NCBI RefSeq assembly: GCF_001896135.2
Contig: NZ_MPOH02000003.1
Span: forward strand, 65,653 to 129,652
Reading direction: 5' to 3'
From: Streptomyces phaeoluteigriseus
Lineage (GTDB): Bacteria > Actinomycetota > Actinomycetes > Streptomycetales > Streptomycetaceae
DNA length: 64,000 nt
Below are positions 28,227 through 37,478 of the stretch, one piece after another. Under the pieces are notes generated by a model that saw only the letters and a program-made list of their open reading frames with translations, did not search any database and was not told the origin of the DNA. The translations under genes and the position numbers were made by a program. Numbering within the stretch: the stretch's first letter is position 1; each line of letters begins with the position of its first letter.

Positions 28227-28259
28227 GCACTCAGTTCCCTCGTGTGGGGAACTGAGTGC
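28227..28259. promoter_or_regulatory. 13-bp perfect inverted repeat upstream of tetR
   Basis: GCACTCAGTTCCC (28227-28239) and GGGAACTGAGTGC (28247-28259) are exact complements around seven bases. The site is in the intergenic space between folD and tetR, immediately upstream of the TetR start. It shares GGCACTCAGT with the operator at 27293. Confidence 0.75.
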
Positions 28260-28296
28260 AGCGCGGGGGACTGGGTGCGGCCGCCGGGGGCACGGC

Positions 28297-29145
28297 TCAG
28301 AAGCGCTCGGCCGCCTCGACCACGTTGGTCAGCAGCATCGCCCGGGTCATCGGGCCCACCCCGCCGACCGGCGGCGCGAACGATCCCGCGACACCGCTCA
28401 CGTCCGGGTGGACGTCCCCGAGGATGCCCTCGACGGTGCGGGTGAGGCCGACGGACAGCACGGTCGCGCCCGGCTTGATCCAGTCCGGCATGACCATGTG
28501 CGCGACACCGGCCGCGGCCACGACCACGTCCGCCACGCGCGCGTGCGCGGCGACGTCCTGCGTGGCCTCGTGGCACAGGGTCACGGTGGCGTGCTCGGAG
28601 CTGCGCGTCAGCATCAGGCCCAGCGGTCGGCCCACCGTGACTCCGCAGCCGATGACGCAGAACTGCTGGCCGGTGATGGCCACGTGGTTGCGGCGCAGCA
28701 GGTCGATGATGCCGCGCGGGGTGCAGGGCAGCGGCGCCGGTATGCCCAGCACCAGTCGGCCGAGGTTCGCCGGGTGCAGGCCGTCGGCGTCCTTGACCGG
28801 GTCGATCAGCTCCAGCACGGCGTGCGTGTCGATGTGCGCGGGCAGCGGGAGCTGCACGATGAACCCGGTGCACGCCGGGTCGGCGTTCAGCCGGAGCACC
28901 GCCGCCTCGACATCGGCCTGCGAGGCGGTGTCGGGCAGCTCGACGCGGATCGACGCGATGCCGACCTGGGCGCAGTCGCGGTGCTTGCCGCCGACGTAGG
29001 AGCGGCTGCCCGGATCGTCGCCGACGAGGATCGTGCCGAGCCCCGGCGTGCGGCCGTGCTCCTTCAACGCCTGCACGCGCAGGGCCAGTTCGCTCTTGAT
29101 GTCGGCCGCTGCGGCCTTGCCGTCCAGGAGTGTTGCGGTGGTCAC
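28297..29145 (-). CDS. folD: Bifunctional methylenetetrahydrofolate dehydrogenase/cyclohydrolase FolD
   Basis: This 282-residue cytosolic enzyme interconverts methylene-, methenyl- and formyl-tetrahydrofolate. Tyr50 and Lys54 ([17 protein letters not shown]) form the cyclohydrolase/dehydrogenase site. [22 protein letters not shown] and the NADP site [16 protein letters not shown] are all present, as is the C-terminal [15 protein letters not shown]. The length is normal. The tetR gene follows on the same strand after about 100 bases containing an operator, so they are probably separate transcripts. It may be one of two folD copies; the rest of the genome is not visible. Confidence 0.93.
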   Translation of the reverse strand: MTTATLLDGKAAAADIKSELALRVQALKEHGRTPGLGTILVGDDPGSRSYVGGKHRDCAQVGIASIRVELPDTASQADVEAAVLRLNADPACTGFIVQLPLPAHIDTHAVLELIDPVKDADGLHPANLGRLVLGIPAPLPCTPRGIIDLLRRNHVAITGQQFCVIGCGVTVGRPLGLMLTRSSEHATVTLCHEATQDVAAHARVADVVVAAAGVAHMVMPDWIKPGATVLSVGLTRTVEGILGDVHPDVSGVAGSFAPPVGGVGPMTRAMLLTNVVEAAERF

Positions 29146-29379
29146 GGAGTCGCGAGCCCTTCGGGAGTGCAGAACACGTACGAGAGACGACGGGGAGAGA
29201 CGACACTGTCCCGGACCGGTCGGACGATCCGATACCCGACCCCGTCATCGTACGTCCCGCCCGCCCCACGCCCGCCGCGCCCGGAACGCCGACGTACGCT
29301 GCCCGCACCGCGACCGCGACCGCCGTCGCTTCGCACCGCCTGCACCGCCCGCACCGCCCGCACCGTCGAGGAGTCCCGC

Positions 29380-30207
29380 ATGTCCGCCGTCCGCCCCCGC
29401 CTCCTCTACGTCACCGACCTGGCCTACGAGGCCCGCGGGCGCCGCTACGGCGACGAGGACGTCTTCCTCACCTCCCGGCTGCGCGCCCACTTCGACCTCG
29501 CCCTGTGCCACCCGCTGGACGCGGCCGCGCTGATGGACGCCTTCGACGCCGTCGTCGTCCGCAACAGCGGACCCGTGCTCGGCTACCGCGAGGAGTACGA
29601 GGCCTTCCGCGAGCGCGCGCTGGGCGCCGGCACCCGCGTCTACAACCCGCTCACGGGCCGCGCCGACATGGCGGGCAAGCAGTACCTCCTCGACCTCACC
29701 GCGGCGGGCTTCCCGGTCATCCCCACCGTCGACCGCCCGGAGGACCTGCACCGGCTGCCCGCCGCCGACCGCTATGTGGTCAAGCCCAAACTGGGCGCCG
29801 ACTCCATAGGCCTGCGGATCGTCGCCCCCGACGCCCTGCCGGCCCTGGCCGACGGCGCCACCCTGGTCCAGCCGTGCGTCGACTTCGCCCACGAGATCTC
29901 CTTCTACTTCGTCGACGACGACTTCCAGTACGCCCTGTACGCCCCGCACCCCGACCGCCGCTGGCAGCTGGAGCCCTACGAGGCCACCGCGCGGGACCTG
30001 GACTTCGCCCGCCGCTTCGTCGACTGGAACGGCCTCGCGCACGGCATCCAGCGGGTGGACGCCTGCCGCGCCCCGGACGGTGAGCTGCTGCTGGTGGAGC
30101 TGGAGGACCTCAACCCGTACCTGTCCCTGGACCTTCTGGACGACGGGACGCGGGACGCCTTCGTCACCGCCATGACCCGGTCGCTGCACCGCTTCCTCGC
30201 GGGCTGA
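29380..30207 (+). CDS. ATP-grasp-fold protein (glutathione-synthetase-like)
   Basis: This 275-residue protein starts at ATG 29380 behind GAGGAG. It has an ATP-grasp-like architecture: an N-terminal domain with VVVRNSGPVLGYREE and NPLTGRADMAGKQYLLDL, an ATP-lysine region YVVKPKLGADSIGLRI, and the metal-binding stretch LVELEDLNPYLSLDLL. Such enzymes ligate a carboxylate to an amine or thiol. The partners here are unknown. It diverges from folD. The family is recognised by fold motifs only, so the exact reaction is not assigned. Confidence 0.7.
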   Translation: MSAVRPRLLYVTDLAYEARGRRYGDEDVFLTSRLRAHFDLALCHPLDAAALMDAFDAVVVRNSGPVLGYREEYEAFRERALGAGTRVYNPLTGRADMAGKQYLLDLTAAGFPVIPTVDRPEDLHRLPAADRYVVKPKLGADSIGLRIVAPDALPALADGATLVQPCVDFAHEISFYFVDDDFQYALYAPHPDRRWQLEPYEATARDLDFARRFVDWNGLAHGIQRVDACRAPDGELLLVELEDLNPYLSLDLLDDGTRDAFVTAMTRSLHRFLAG

Positions 30208-30275
30208 ACCGGGCCGCCCCCGCGCCCGTATCTCTCCCCGGGGACCCAGGGATCCTGGTACCGAGGGAGAGCAGC

Positions 30276-30896
30276 GTGCCGACAGCCGACGAGCCCGGAA
30301 AGCCGCACGAACGCCCGGTACTGGAACCCGTCCGGGTCCTCAGGCCGCGCAACACCGACGCCCTCGCGGAGTTGTTCCGCGAGCTGACCGAGAACGCCGA
30401 GGGCACCGAGGGCTACGAGGGCTACGAGAGCGTTCCCTTCCCGTCGGCCGAGGCGCGGACACAGGAACTCCCGCGGGTCCCGCCGGTGAAACGACCCTCT
30501 CGCGGTCCCGGACGCCGCCGGGGTGCCGTCGTCGCGGGCGCCGTGCTCGCGGCGGCGCTCCTCGGCTTCGGCTGCGCCCTCCTGCTGCCGGACGGCGACC
30601 GGGTGAGCGCCGCCCGGACCCTCCCGGCCGTCCCACCCGCCTCCACCGTGCCCCCGGCCGACCCCGACGGCTCCGGCACCCTCCGCGAGGGCGCCACCGG
30701 CCCCGAGGTCACCGACCTCCAGCAGCGCCTGCGGCGCATCCCGGACGTCTACGCCGACGGCGCCACCGACGGCCGCTACGACACCGTCCTCGCCGAGGCC
30801 GTGGCGCGCTTCCAGCTCTGGTACGGCATCCGCGGCGACGAGACCGGCGTCTACGGCGACGACACCCGCCGCGACCTGGAGTCGCGTACCGGCTGA
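30276..30896 (+). CDS. Membrane-anchored peptidoglycan-binding domain protein
   Basis: This 206-residue protein starts at GTG 30276. Its cytosolic N-terminus is acidic and includes the near-repeat EGTEGYEGYES. One membrane helix (about 86-106, GAVVAGAVLAAALLGFGCALL) is followed by a proline-rich linker. A PG_binding_1 domain ends it (about 140-203, LREGATGPEVTDLQQRLRRI and AVARFQLWYGI). The binding domain should lie outside the membrane and attach to peptidoglycan. No enzymatic domain is present. It is monocistronic and convergent with the regulator gene behind it. Confidence 0.82.
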   Translation: MPTADEPGKPHERPVLEPVRVLRPRNTDALAELFRELTENAEGTEGYEGYESVPFPSAEARTQELPRVPPVKRPSRGPGRRRGAVVAGAVLAAALLGFGCALLLPDGDRVSAARTLPAVPPASTVPPADPDGSGTLREGATGPEVTDLQQRLRRIPDVYADGATDGRYDTVLAEAVARFQLWYGIRGDETGVYGDDTRRDLESRTG

Positions 30897-30911
30897 CGGG
30901 CGCCGCGTCGT

Positions 30912-33304
30912 CTACTGCGCCGGTTCCTCCCCCTCGACGGGCACCCGGATGTCCAGTACGCAGACGTCGTCGCGCCGCTCCGGCTCCAGCAGTGCGCCGA
31001 GCAGCCGGTCCAGCGGGGCCGAGCCGCCCGCGCCCGGCACCGCGGCGGCGCGGGCGAGGCGCTCCAGGCCGCAGTCGATGCTCTCCGGGGGCCTCTCGAC
31101 CAGGCCGTCGGTGTAGAGGACCAGCCGGTCGCCGGGCGCGAGGCGGCACTCGGCCTCCTCGTAACGCGCGCTGTCGCCCGCGCCGAGCAGCATCCCGAAG
31201 GGCCGGTCGAGGTAGCGGGCCTTCCCGTCGCGCAGCAGCAGGGGCGGCGGGTGACCCGCCTGCGCCCACACCAGCCGCCGTTCGCGGGGGGTGTAGCGGG
31301 CCAGGACCATGGTCGCCGTGCCGTGCGGATCGCGGGAGTGCAGGAGCAGGGCGTTGAGCCGGACGAGCGCCCCGGTCAGCGACGAGCCGGTGATGATCAT
31401 GCCCTTGGCCGTGAACCGCAGCAGTGCCATCGCGGCGACGGCGTCGATGCCGTGCCCGGCCACGTCGCCCACCACGAACAGGGCGTCGCCGTCGGGCAGT
31501 TCGATGGCGCTGAACCAGTCGCCGCCGACGTTGAGACCCGACTGGGCGGGCAGGTAGGCGATGTCGACCCGCAGTCCCGCCAGCCGCACGGGCTGCCTCG
31601 GCAGGGGGAGCAGCGCGTCCTGGAGCCTGGCCGCGACCGTGCGCTCGGCCTGGAGCACGCCGTGCTGGGTGAGGACGGCCCGTTCACTGGCGATCAGGGC
31701 GAGTTCGGCACTGCGCTGCGCGGTCACGTCCTGGACGAAGCCGTGCACCTCGACCGGGGTGCCCCGGTCGTCCGGCACGGCCTCGGCGACGGCCCGCAGA
31801 TGCCGGATCCCTTCGCGGGTGACGAGCCGGAACGGCACGTCGCACGGCCGGCCCTGCCCCATCAGCTCGGCCACGGCACGGGCCACCGCGGGCTTGTCCT
31901 CGGGCAGTGCCAGGTCCGGCAGTTGCCCCAGCGGCACGGCGCCCTCCGCGGGGTCGCGGCCGAAGATGGCGAAGACCTGGGAGGACCAGTTCACCTCGCC
32001 GGTGAGCAGGTTCCAGTTCGCCCAGCCGAGGTTGCCCAGCCGCTGCACGTCCGCGAGGCGCTGCTCCTGCCGGTCCGAGGGATCGTGCCTGACCCAGTTG
32101 ACGACCAGCCCGTCACCCAGCCGTGCCACCCGCGCCGAATAGGTGGACAGCTCGCTGATGCCGTCCACGAAGTGCTGCTGGGCGAACGGTTCGCTCTCGT
32201 ACGGCCGTCCGGAGACCAGGGTGCCCAGGCAGCCCTTCCACAGTGGTTCCTCCGGCGTCATGGGCCAGCAATCGAGGAAGCGCATGCCGACCAGTTCCCG
32301 GCCGCTGCGGCCGAGGGCGTCGGCGGTGTCCGCGGTGGCGGCGTCGACGCGGAAGTCCTCGACGTCCCCGGACGGGCCGCGCAGGGGGGTGAGGAGGACC
32401 GCGGTTCCCGGCAGCCGGTCGAACACCGTCCGCAACGCGTCCGTGGCGGCGCCGACCGTGGGGTTCTGCCGGATGCCGGACATGCGCAGCACGCCCGCGC
32501 ACAACCGGGCCGCGGCCAGCAGGTGTCGACGGACCTCGGCGGTGAACGGCCCCTCGTGGTGCCGGAATATGCCGACGACGACGTCGACCGACTGCCCCGT
32601 GGCCACCGGCAGCCAGGCGCGGGACATCCACTGGTCGGCGGGATTGCCGATCAGCAGATAGCGCTGCCGGTCCACGCGGATGTCCTCCAGCCAGCGCGCC
32701 TCGCCGGCGTCGAGGGCGTCCAGCGGGGCGATCCCGCTCACCGGCGGCACCCGGCTCCACTGCTGGACGAGCAGGTCGTCGACGCCCGCGTGCCCGACGA
32801 GTTCGAGGCCGCCGAAAGTCAGCCGGGCGAAGATCAGGACGGCGTCGGCCCCGACGTCCGGCGGGAGGTGGTCGAGCAGGCAGCGGGCGAGGTCCTGCGG
32901 TCGCCCACCCGGACCAGTGCACGGCCGAGGCGGGCGAGGTCCTCGCCGTCGGATCCCGCCGGGAGTGCGGCGGGCCGCGGTGGGCGGTGGGCGACCTCGT
33001 CGTCCGGGGGCTGCTGAGCGGCCGTGCGGCCCGGCGGGCCCAGGCCGCCGAGGGTGATCCAGCACTCCTCCAGGAGCGTCCGCCCGGCCTCCTTGGCGCG
33101 CTGCTGAAGTCCTTCGTGGGCGGCTTCGGGGGAGCAGCCGGTGCGGGCCATGACGGCCCCCTTGGCGCGCTCTTGGACCACCGAGGCGGCGGCCATGTCC
33201 TGGAGCCGGTCCAGTTCGGCGCGCTGGCGGGCGATGACCTTGGTCAGGGCGGCCAGGTCGGGTACGGCACCGGGCTCCGGGGCCCGGGCGGCTTCGCTCG
33301 TCAC
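30912..33304 (-). CDS. ANTAR/GAF/PAS-domain PP2C (SpoIIE) phosphatase, frameshifted
   Basis: This regulator has about 797 residues after repair. GTG 33304 begins an ANTAR-like helical module (about 16-75, QERAKGAVMARTGCSPEAAH) that in other proteins binds RNA antiterminators. A GAF domain (LTFGGLELVGHAGVDD) and two PAS-like domains follow. The PP2C domain has GLNVGGDWFSAIEL, VVGDVAGHGIDAVAAM, YTDGLVERPPE and RRDDVCVLDI. No HATPase follows. The frame breaks near 32903 between GRALVRVG and RPQDLARCLLDHLPP; one missing base explains it. It probably acts in a partner-switch pathway with an unknown signal. Confidence 0.85.
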
Positions 33305-33404
33305 GTCTTGAGCATGGCACACCGGCCGCGGTCCGAGCACGGTCTTGCGTCATCGCTCCGGCCAGCGACGATCGAGGGTGCGGCGGTGGAGCGGAGGACG
33401 CCGT

Positions 33405-33779
33405 TCAGCGTCCGGGCCCGCTCTCCGCGAGGGCCTCGGTGACCGCGCGGACGCTGCGGGCGATGTGCTGGAGCTGCAGTACCTCGGCGGCGTACATCTT
33501 GATCGTGTGTTCGATGACGGACTCGGGCAGGCCGAGGCGGGGCAGGTCCGCGCGGGCGGTCTGCAGAGCGGTGCGGGCCACCCGGATCTCGTGCTGGACC
33601 TGGATCTGCGCATGGCGGGCGAGCAGTACCGGGTGGCGCAGCAGCGCGGGGTAGCTCGCGTAGCGCGCGGGCACCAGTTCGCGCAGCCACTTGGCAGCGG
33701 AGCGCTCCCAGTCGTAGCTGCCGGGGGTCTTGACCTGGCACGGCCAGTCCGGGCTGATGCGCGTCGTCGTCAGGGGCAT
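33405..33779 (-). CDS. Conserved-looking hypothetical protein of about 124 residues
   Basis: This mostly helical soluble protein has no recognised family. ATG 33779 has GGAAG eight bases upstream. A closer ATG at 33785 is possible but badly spaced. It reads PLTTTRISPDWPCQVKTPGS then helices with SAAKWLRELVPARYASYPAL, VQHEIRVARTALQTAR and HTIKMYAAEVLQLQ. The last part resembles an amphipathic or short coiled-coil segment. It is preceded by an unusually A/T-rich intergenic region. Confidence 0.65.
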   Translation of the reverse strand: MPLTTTRISPDWPCQVKTPGSYDWERSAAKWLRELVPARYASYPALLRHPVLLARHAQIQVQHEIRVARTALQTARADLPRLGLPESVIEHTIKMYAAEVLQLQHIARSVRAVTEALAESGPGR

Positions 33780-33785
33780 GATCAT

Positions 33786-34100
33786 CGCTTCCGGGTGTGT
33801 GTCGTCGTGACGGGTGGTCCGACGGTTCTGGGCGGCCCCGGTCCAGGGGATGACCGGGGCCACCGCGGGCTCGCTCCGGCGAAGCCCCGAGCACCCTCGG
33901 CGCCGACGCGGGTAGGGGACGGCGGCTTCGGATGCCCGCTCTGGTGCCCTTGGCGGGCGGGTGCGGCCGTGAAGCAGTATTTATATATGCCGTCCTCTTT
34001 GCAAGGCGTATGAAAACATTCATGCGCGATTTGTTCGCAATGATCCCTGTGCGATTCCGCCGGGACGGGGGTGCGGGGGAGACGACGGCCCGGCGGCGGG
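33786..34100. other. 315-bp gene-free region with A/T-rich patch and inverted repeat
   Basis: Between the hypothetical gene and the RpiR gene lies a non-coding stretch. Bases about 33970-34060 are strikingly A/T-rich for this DNA (for example AGTATTTATATATGCC). Within them, GCGTATGAAAACATTCATGC (from 34006) forms an imperfect 11-bp inverted repeat ending at 34027. It probably contains the promoter and an operator for the hypothetical gene. Confidence 0.55.
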
Positions 34101-35024
34101 TCAGTCGCGCAGGAAGAACTGGTGCTGCTCGGCGATCTGCTCGTACTCCTCGAGCCGCGCCTGGGTGCGTTCGGGGCCCGCGTCCGTCATGGCCTGGAGC
34201 AGGGCCGCGGCCACCACACCGGGGGCGGCGTAGGAGTCGAACACCAGTCGGGAGCCGGTCCCGGTGGCGAAGGTGACGTCGGCCTCGTCGGCCACGGTCC
34301 CCAGCGCCAGGTCGGTGACCAGCGCGACCTTGAGGCCGGCACTGCGGGCGACCCGCACCGCGGTCAGCGTCTCCTGCGCGTGCCGGGGCATCGAGAACGC
34401 CAGCACCCATGTCCCGCCCGCCTCGCGGGACTGCAGGAGAGCGTCGTAGGCGACACTGCCGCCCCGCGTCACCAGCCGTACGTCCGGGTGGACACGGCGG
34501 GCGGCGTAGGCGAAGTACTCCGCCAGCGAGGCCGAGATGCGCAGGCCGAGGACGGTCAGCGGGGTGGAGGCCGACAGCAGCCGGCCGACGTCGATGACCC
34601 GGTCGGGATCGGCGAAGTCGCGGCGCAGGTTCTCCAGGTTCTCGATCTCCGCGTCGACCGCGGCCTGGAGTTCGTTGCTCCCGTTCTCCTCGGTCGCCGC
34701 CGGGCCGCCCGCGAGCGTGCCGAGCGCGATCGACTGGAGCCTCTCCCGCAGCGCCGGATACCCGCTGAAGCCGACCGCCGCCGCGAACCGGGTCACCGAG
34801 GGCTGGCTGACCCCCACCCGGTCGGCGAGGTCGGTGATCGACAGAAAGGCCGCCTCGGTGATGTGCTCGATCAGGTACTGGGCGATGCGCCGCTGGCCCG
34901 GGGACAGATGGGGCCCGTCGAAAAGCGCCCTGAGGCGGGAGGTCGCGGACACCTCCGCCTCCGGATCGGTCTTGCCCGAGGTGATCGTGGTCGCCTGTGC
35001 GCGTGCCTGCTGAGGCGATGGCAC
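34101..35024 (-). CDS. RpiR/MurR-family transcriptional regulator (HTH + SIS)
   Basis: This 307-residue regulator has an RpiR HTH (about 20-95: HLSPGQRRIAQYLIEHITEA, TDLADRVGVSQPSVTRFAAA) and a sugar-isomerase (SIS) effector domain (about 130-260: VIDVGRLLSASTPLTVLG). GTG 35024 sits four bases after GGAGGA. RpiR proteins usually bind phosphorylated sugars and control amino-sugar or pentose genes. The BadF-type kinase and sugar ABC operon a few kilobases away are plausible targets, but no shared operator was proven. Confidence 0.88.
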   Translation of the reverse strand: MPSPQQARAQATTITSGKTDPEAEVSATSRLRALFDGPHLSPGQRRIAQYLIEHITEAAFLSITDLADRVGVSQPSVTRFAAAVGFSGYPALRERLQSIALGTLAGGPAATEENGSNELQAAVDAEIENLENLRRDFADPDRVIDVGRLLSASTPLTVLGLRISASLAEYFAYAARRVHPDVRLVTRGGSVAYDALLQSREAGGTWVLAFSMPRHAQETLTAVRVARSAGLKVALVTDLALGTVADEADVTFATGTGSRLVFDSYAAPGVVAAALLQAMTDAGPERTQARLEEYEQIAEQHQFFLRD

Positions 35025-35206
35025 CGGTCCTCCTCCGTGTTCTCCCACGAAGCTCAACATAGCTCACGGACCGTGCCCGGTCGGGTGGGCGAGAGGGCGG
35101 GCTCGCGCCTGGTGAGGGGGCGCGGGCCGGAGGGGGAGCGGCCCACCGGCGAGGCCGCGCCCGCCGGTGGACCGCTGCCACCCGTCAGTACGTCATCGCC
35201 ACGTCG

Positions 35207-37108
35207 TCATCGCCGCGCGATGCGCACCGACAGACCGTCCGCCGTGTAGACCGGCACGGCCCGCAGACGGTCCGTGCCGCCGTGCAGCTCGACCCGGTCG
35301 AAGCGGCCGCGCAGCGCCGGAGCGTCGATCACGCGGACGGTGCTGCCCACGGCCGGCGGGCGTTCCTCGTCCAGGCGCAGCGACAGCACGCTGTCCGGGC
35401 CCAGCACCACCCGGCGCGTCACGGTCAGGACCGCCTTGCGCCGGCCCGCGCGCAGGGTCGGCTCCAGCGTGCCCGACTCCTGGGCGAACAGGCCGTGCAC
35501 CTGGACCGGTTCGTCGACGCGGACGGTCCCGCCCAGCACCCGCACGTCACCGTGGCCCAGCGCGTGCGCCGACGCCGACACCAGGACACCGTCCTCCACG
35601 ACGGTCCCGCCGGTGTACCGGTTGTGGCCGGTCAGGGTGAGGGTGCCGGTGCCCTTCTTCGTCAGTCCGCCCCGCCCGTCGATGTCGTTGCGCCAGGTGT
35701 CGGCCGCCCCGAAGCCGCCGGCGGACGCGTCCAGCGTGACCGTCACGTCGGAGGCGAAGGAGCCGTAGCCGTCGGCCGCCGTGAACAGGTCGAGGCGGCC
35801 CCACCGCTCGAAGCCGTCCAGCAGGACGTACCCGGCGGGCAGGGCGGTCGTGCGCAGGACCTCGCGGCGCTGGGCCGCGCTCAGGTACGGCAGCCGCGTC
35901 TCCAGCAGCACCTCGGCGCCCTTGGGGACGGTGAGCGGCTCGTCGCGGCCCTCGCGGGTGAGGACGTAGGTCAACCGGGGCTCGACGGAACGGCGGTTGG
36001 CGCGACGGTCGGCGTAGCGGTCACCGGCGTCGGAGTGCGCGTGGGCGTACAGGGTGTCGGCCGTGGTGCCGGTCCGCCGTGTGAAGTACGCGAGGGCCTG
36101 CGCCCGCGCCGCCTGCTTCAGCTCGGCGTTGGCCGGGTCGGCCAGCGCGGCGGCGGCCAGGGCGGTGGCCATGATGCGCCCGCCCATGACGTCGACGGTG
36201 GAGTGCATGCCGGAGACGATCCGGGTGTGGCTCAGCTCGAAGGCACGCGTCACCAGCTCCTGGAACCGCTCGGGCACCGCGTAGGCGAACGCCAGGGCCG
36301 CCAGGTGGAAGGCGTTGGTGTGCCCGCTGGGGAAACCGCCGTCGTCGACGGGGGAGGTGCTGCGCTGACGCAGCAACTGGGTGACGACGACCACCTCGGA
36401 GTCGTAGACCGGGTAGCCGAGGGCGTCGGTGCGGCCGGTGTCGACGACCTCGCTGTTCTCGTTCATGCGCCACGGGCGCGGGTACTGGAACGTGTACTTG
36501 CCGGGGTTGCCGGAGGCGAAGGGGCCGCGCACGGTGTCGACGAGCCTGGCGACCTGTCCGAGGTCCGAGGTGTACGACCCGGCGCCGAGCGCGGAACCGG
36601 CCGGGGCGTCGGCCGGAACGGCGTCGCTGATCGGGGTCGGGGGAGTGGTGTCCGGGGCGGTGGTGATCGAGGTGACCGCCTTGGCTCCCGTGCGGTAGAG
36701 GTCGGCGAGCGGACCCAGCGCGCCGATCATCGCGTAGCTCTGGTGCTGGCGGTCGTGGACGAACGCCTCCCTGGCCTGCGCCTCCGTGCGGGCGGCGGTG
36801 ACGCGGGCGCAGTAGCGCATGTTGGCGCGCAGCACGTCGGGCCGCAGCGCGGTGCCGGTGTTCCAGGCCGCGCCGGTCGTCCAGACCTCCGCCATCCCGC
36901 CCAGGACGCGCACCACGGCGTTGGTCTCCGGCGTCAGGTTCGCCATGACGTTGGACCGGTAGTCGTCGACGAACGCGAGCGGAGCCGTGGCGGCCTTGGC
37001 GTCGGCGGCGGCCAGCCAGGAGACCAGCGTGGGCGCGGCGACCAGCGCGGCGGAGCCGCCCAGGGACGCCTTCAGGAAGCCTCTTCGGTTCACGGCGGTT
37101 GACGGCAT
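35207..37108 (-). CDS. Tat-exported PAP2/vanadium-haloperoxidase-like phosphatase with autotransporter-type repeat
   Basis: This 633-residue protein has a Tat signal (NRRGFLKASLGGSAAL). The PAP2 core carries all three acid-phosphatase motifs: K204-x6-R211-P212 (KYTFQYPRPW), PSGH (260-263) and RX5HX3D with R296, H302 and D306 (TRIVSGMHSTVD). A serine usually precedes the arginine; threonine replaces it here. After about residue 400 a beta-rich tail contains KKGTGTLTLTGHNRYTGGTV, a passenger-associated transport repeat. It may be an extracytoplasmic phosphatase or a haloperoxidase; the motifs do not decide. Confidence 0.85.
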   Translation of the reverse strand: MPSTAVNRRGFLKASLGGSAALVAAPTLVSWLAAADAKAATAPLAFVDDYRSNVMANLTPETNAVVRVLGGMAEVWTTGAAWNTGTALRPDVLRANMRYCARVTAARTEAQAREAFVHDRQHQSYAMIGALGPLADLYRTGAKAVTSITTAPDTTPPTPISDAVPADAPAGSALGAGSYTSDLGQVARLVDTVRGPFASGNPGKYTFQYPRPWRMNENSEVVDTGRTDALGYPVYDSEVVVVTQLLRQRSTSPVDDGGFPSGHTNAFHLAALAFAYAVPERFQELVTRAFELSHTRIVSGMHSTVDVMGGRIMATALAAAALADPANAELKQAARAQALAYFTRRTGTTADTLYAHAHSDAGDRYADRRANRRSVEPRLTYVLTREGRDEPLTVPKGAEVLLETRLPYLSAAQRREVLRTTALPAGYVLLDGFERWGRLDLFTAADGYGSFASDVTVTLDASAGGFGAADTWRNDIDGRGGLTKKGTGTLTLTGHNRYTGGTVVEDGVLVSASAHALGHGDVRVLGGTVRVDEPVQVHGLFAQESGTLEPTLRAGRRKAVLTVTRRVVLGPDSVLSLRLDEERPPAVGSTVRVIDAPALRGRFDRVELHGGTDRLRAVPVYTADGLSVRIARR

Positions 37109-37276
37109 AGAGGTGCCTCTCTGGGGTCGTTTCGGCCGTGCGGCCGGGGAGGTCGTGCGATCGAGTGCGACTCTGAACGGTTGTGACGATCCGTGAGCCG
37201 AAGGGTGCGTACGTGCGAAGATCTACGGCCGTGTCGTGTCCCACCGGCGAGGGTTCGGCGACCGGGACGTGTCCCG

Positions 37277-37343
37277 CGGGTGAACGGGGTGCCGGTGCCG
37301 TCGGTGGGGTGTGGGGGTGCGGGTGAACGGGGTGCGGTGCCGT
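37277..37343. repeat. Imperfect 24-bp direct repeat
   Basis: CGGGTGAACGGGGTGCCGGT (from 37277) recurs from 37320 as CGGGTGAACGGGGTGCGGTG, with one base lost. Units start 43 bases apart. It lies in the gene-free region between the haloperoxidase-like gene and the 56-bp repeat array. Confidence 0.75.
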
Positions 37344-37478
37344 GGCAGGGCGCGGCGGGTGCGGTGGTGACCGTCGGCTGCCGACAGCGCCACGACCGGA
37401 CCGACGCGCCCGCCCACCCACTGCCGGCGACTCCCGGCCACGGGTGTGCGCGGCGCCCCCGGTGCGTGCACGAACGCC

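Noticed and set aside
33932..34276. 114-codon plus-strand frame over the A/T-rich patch
   Set aside because: It runs antisense into the RpiR gene, lacks codon bias and a ribosome-binding site, and its C-terminal half is a low-complexity shadow sequence.
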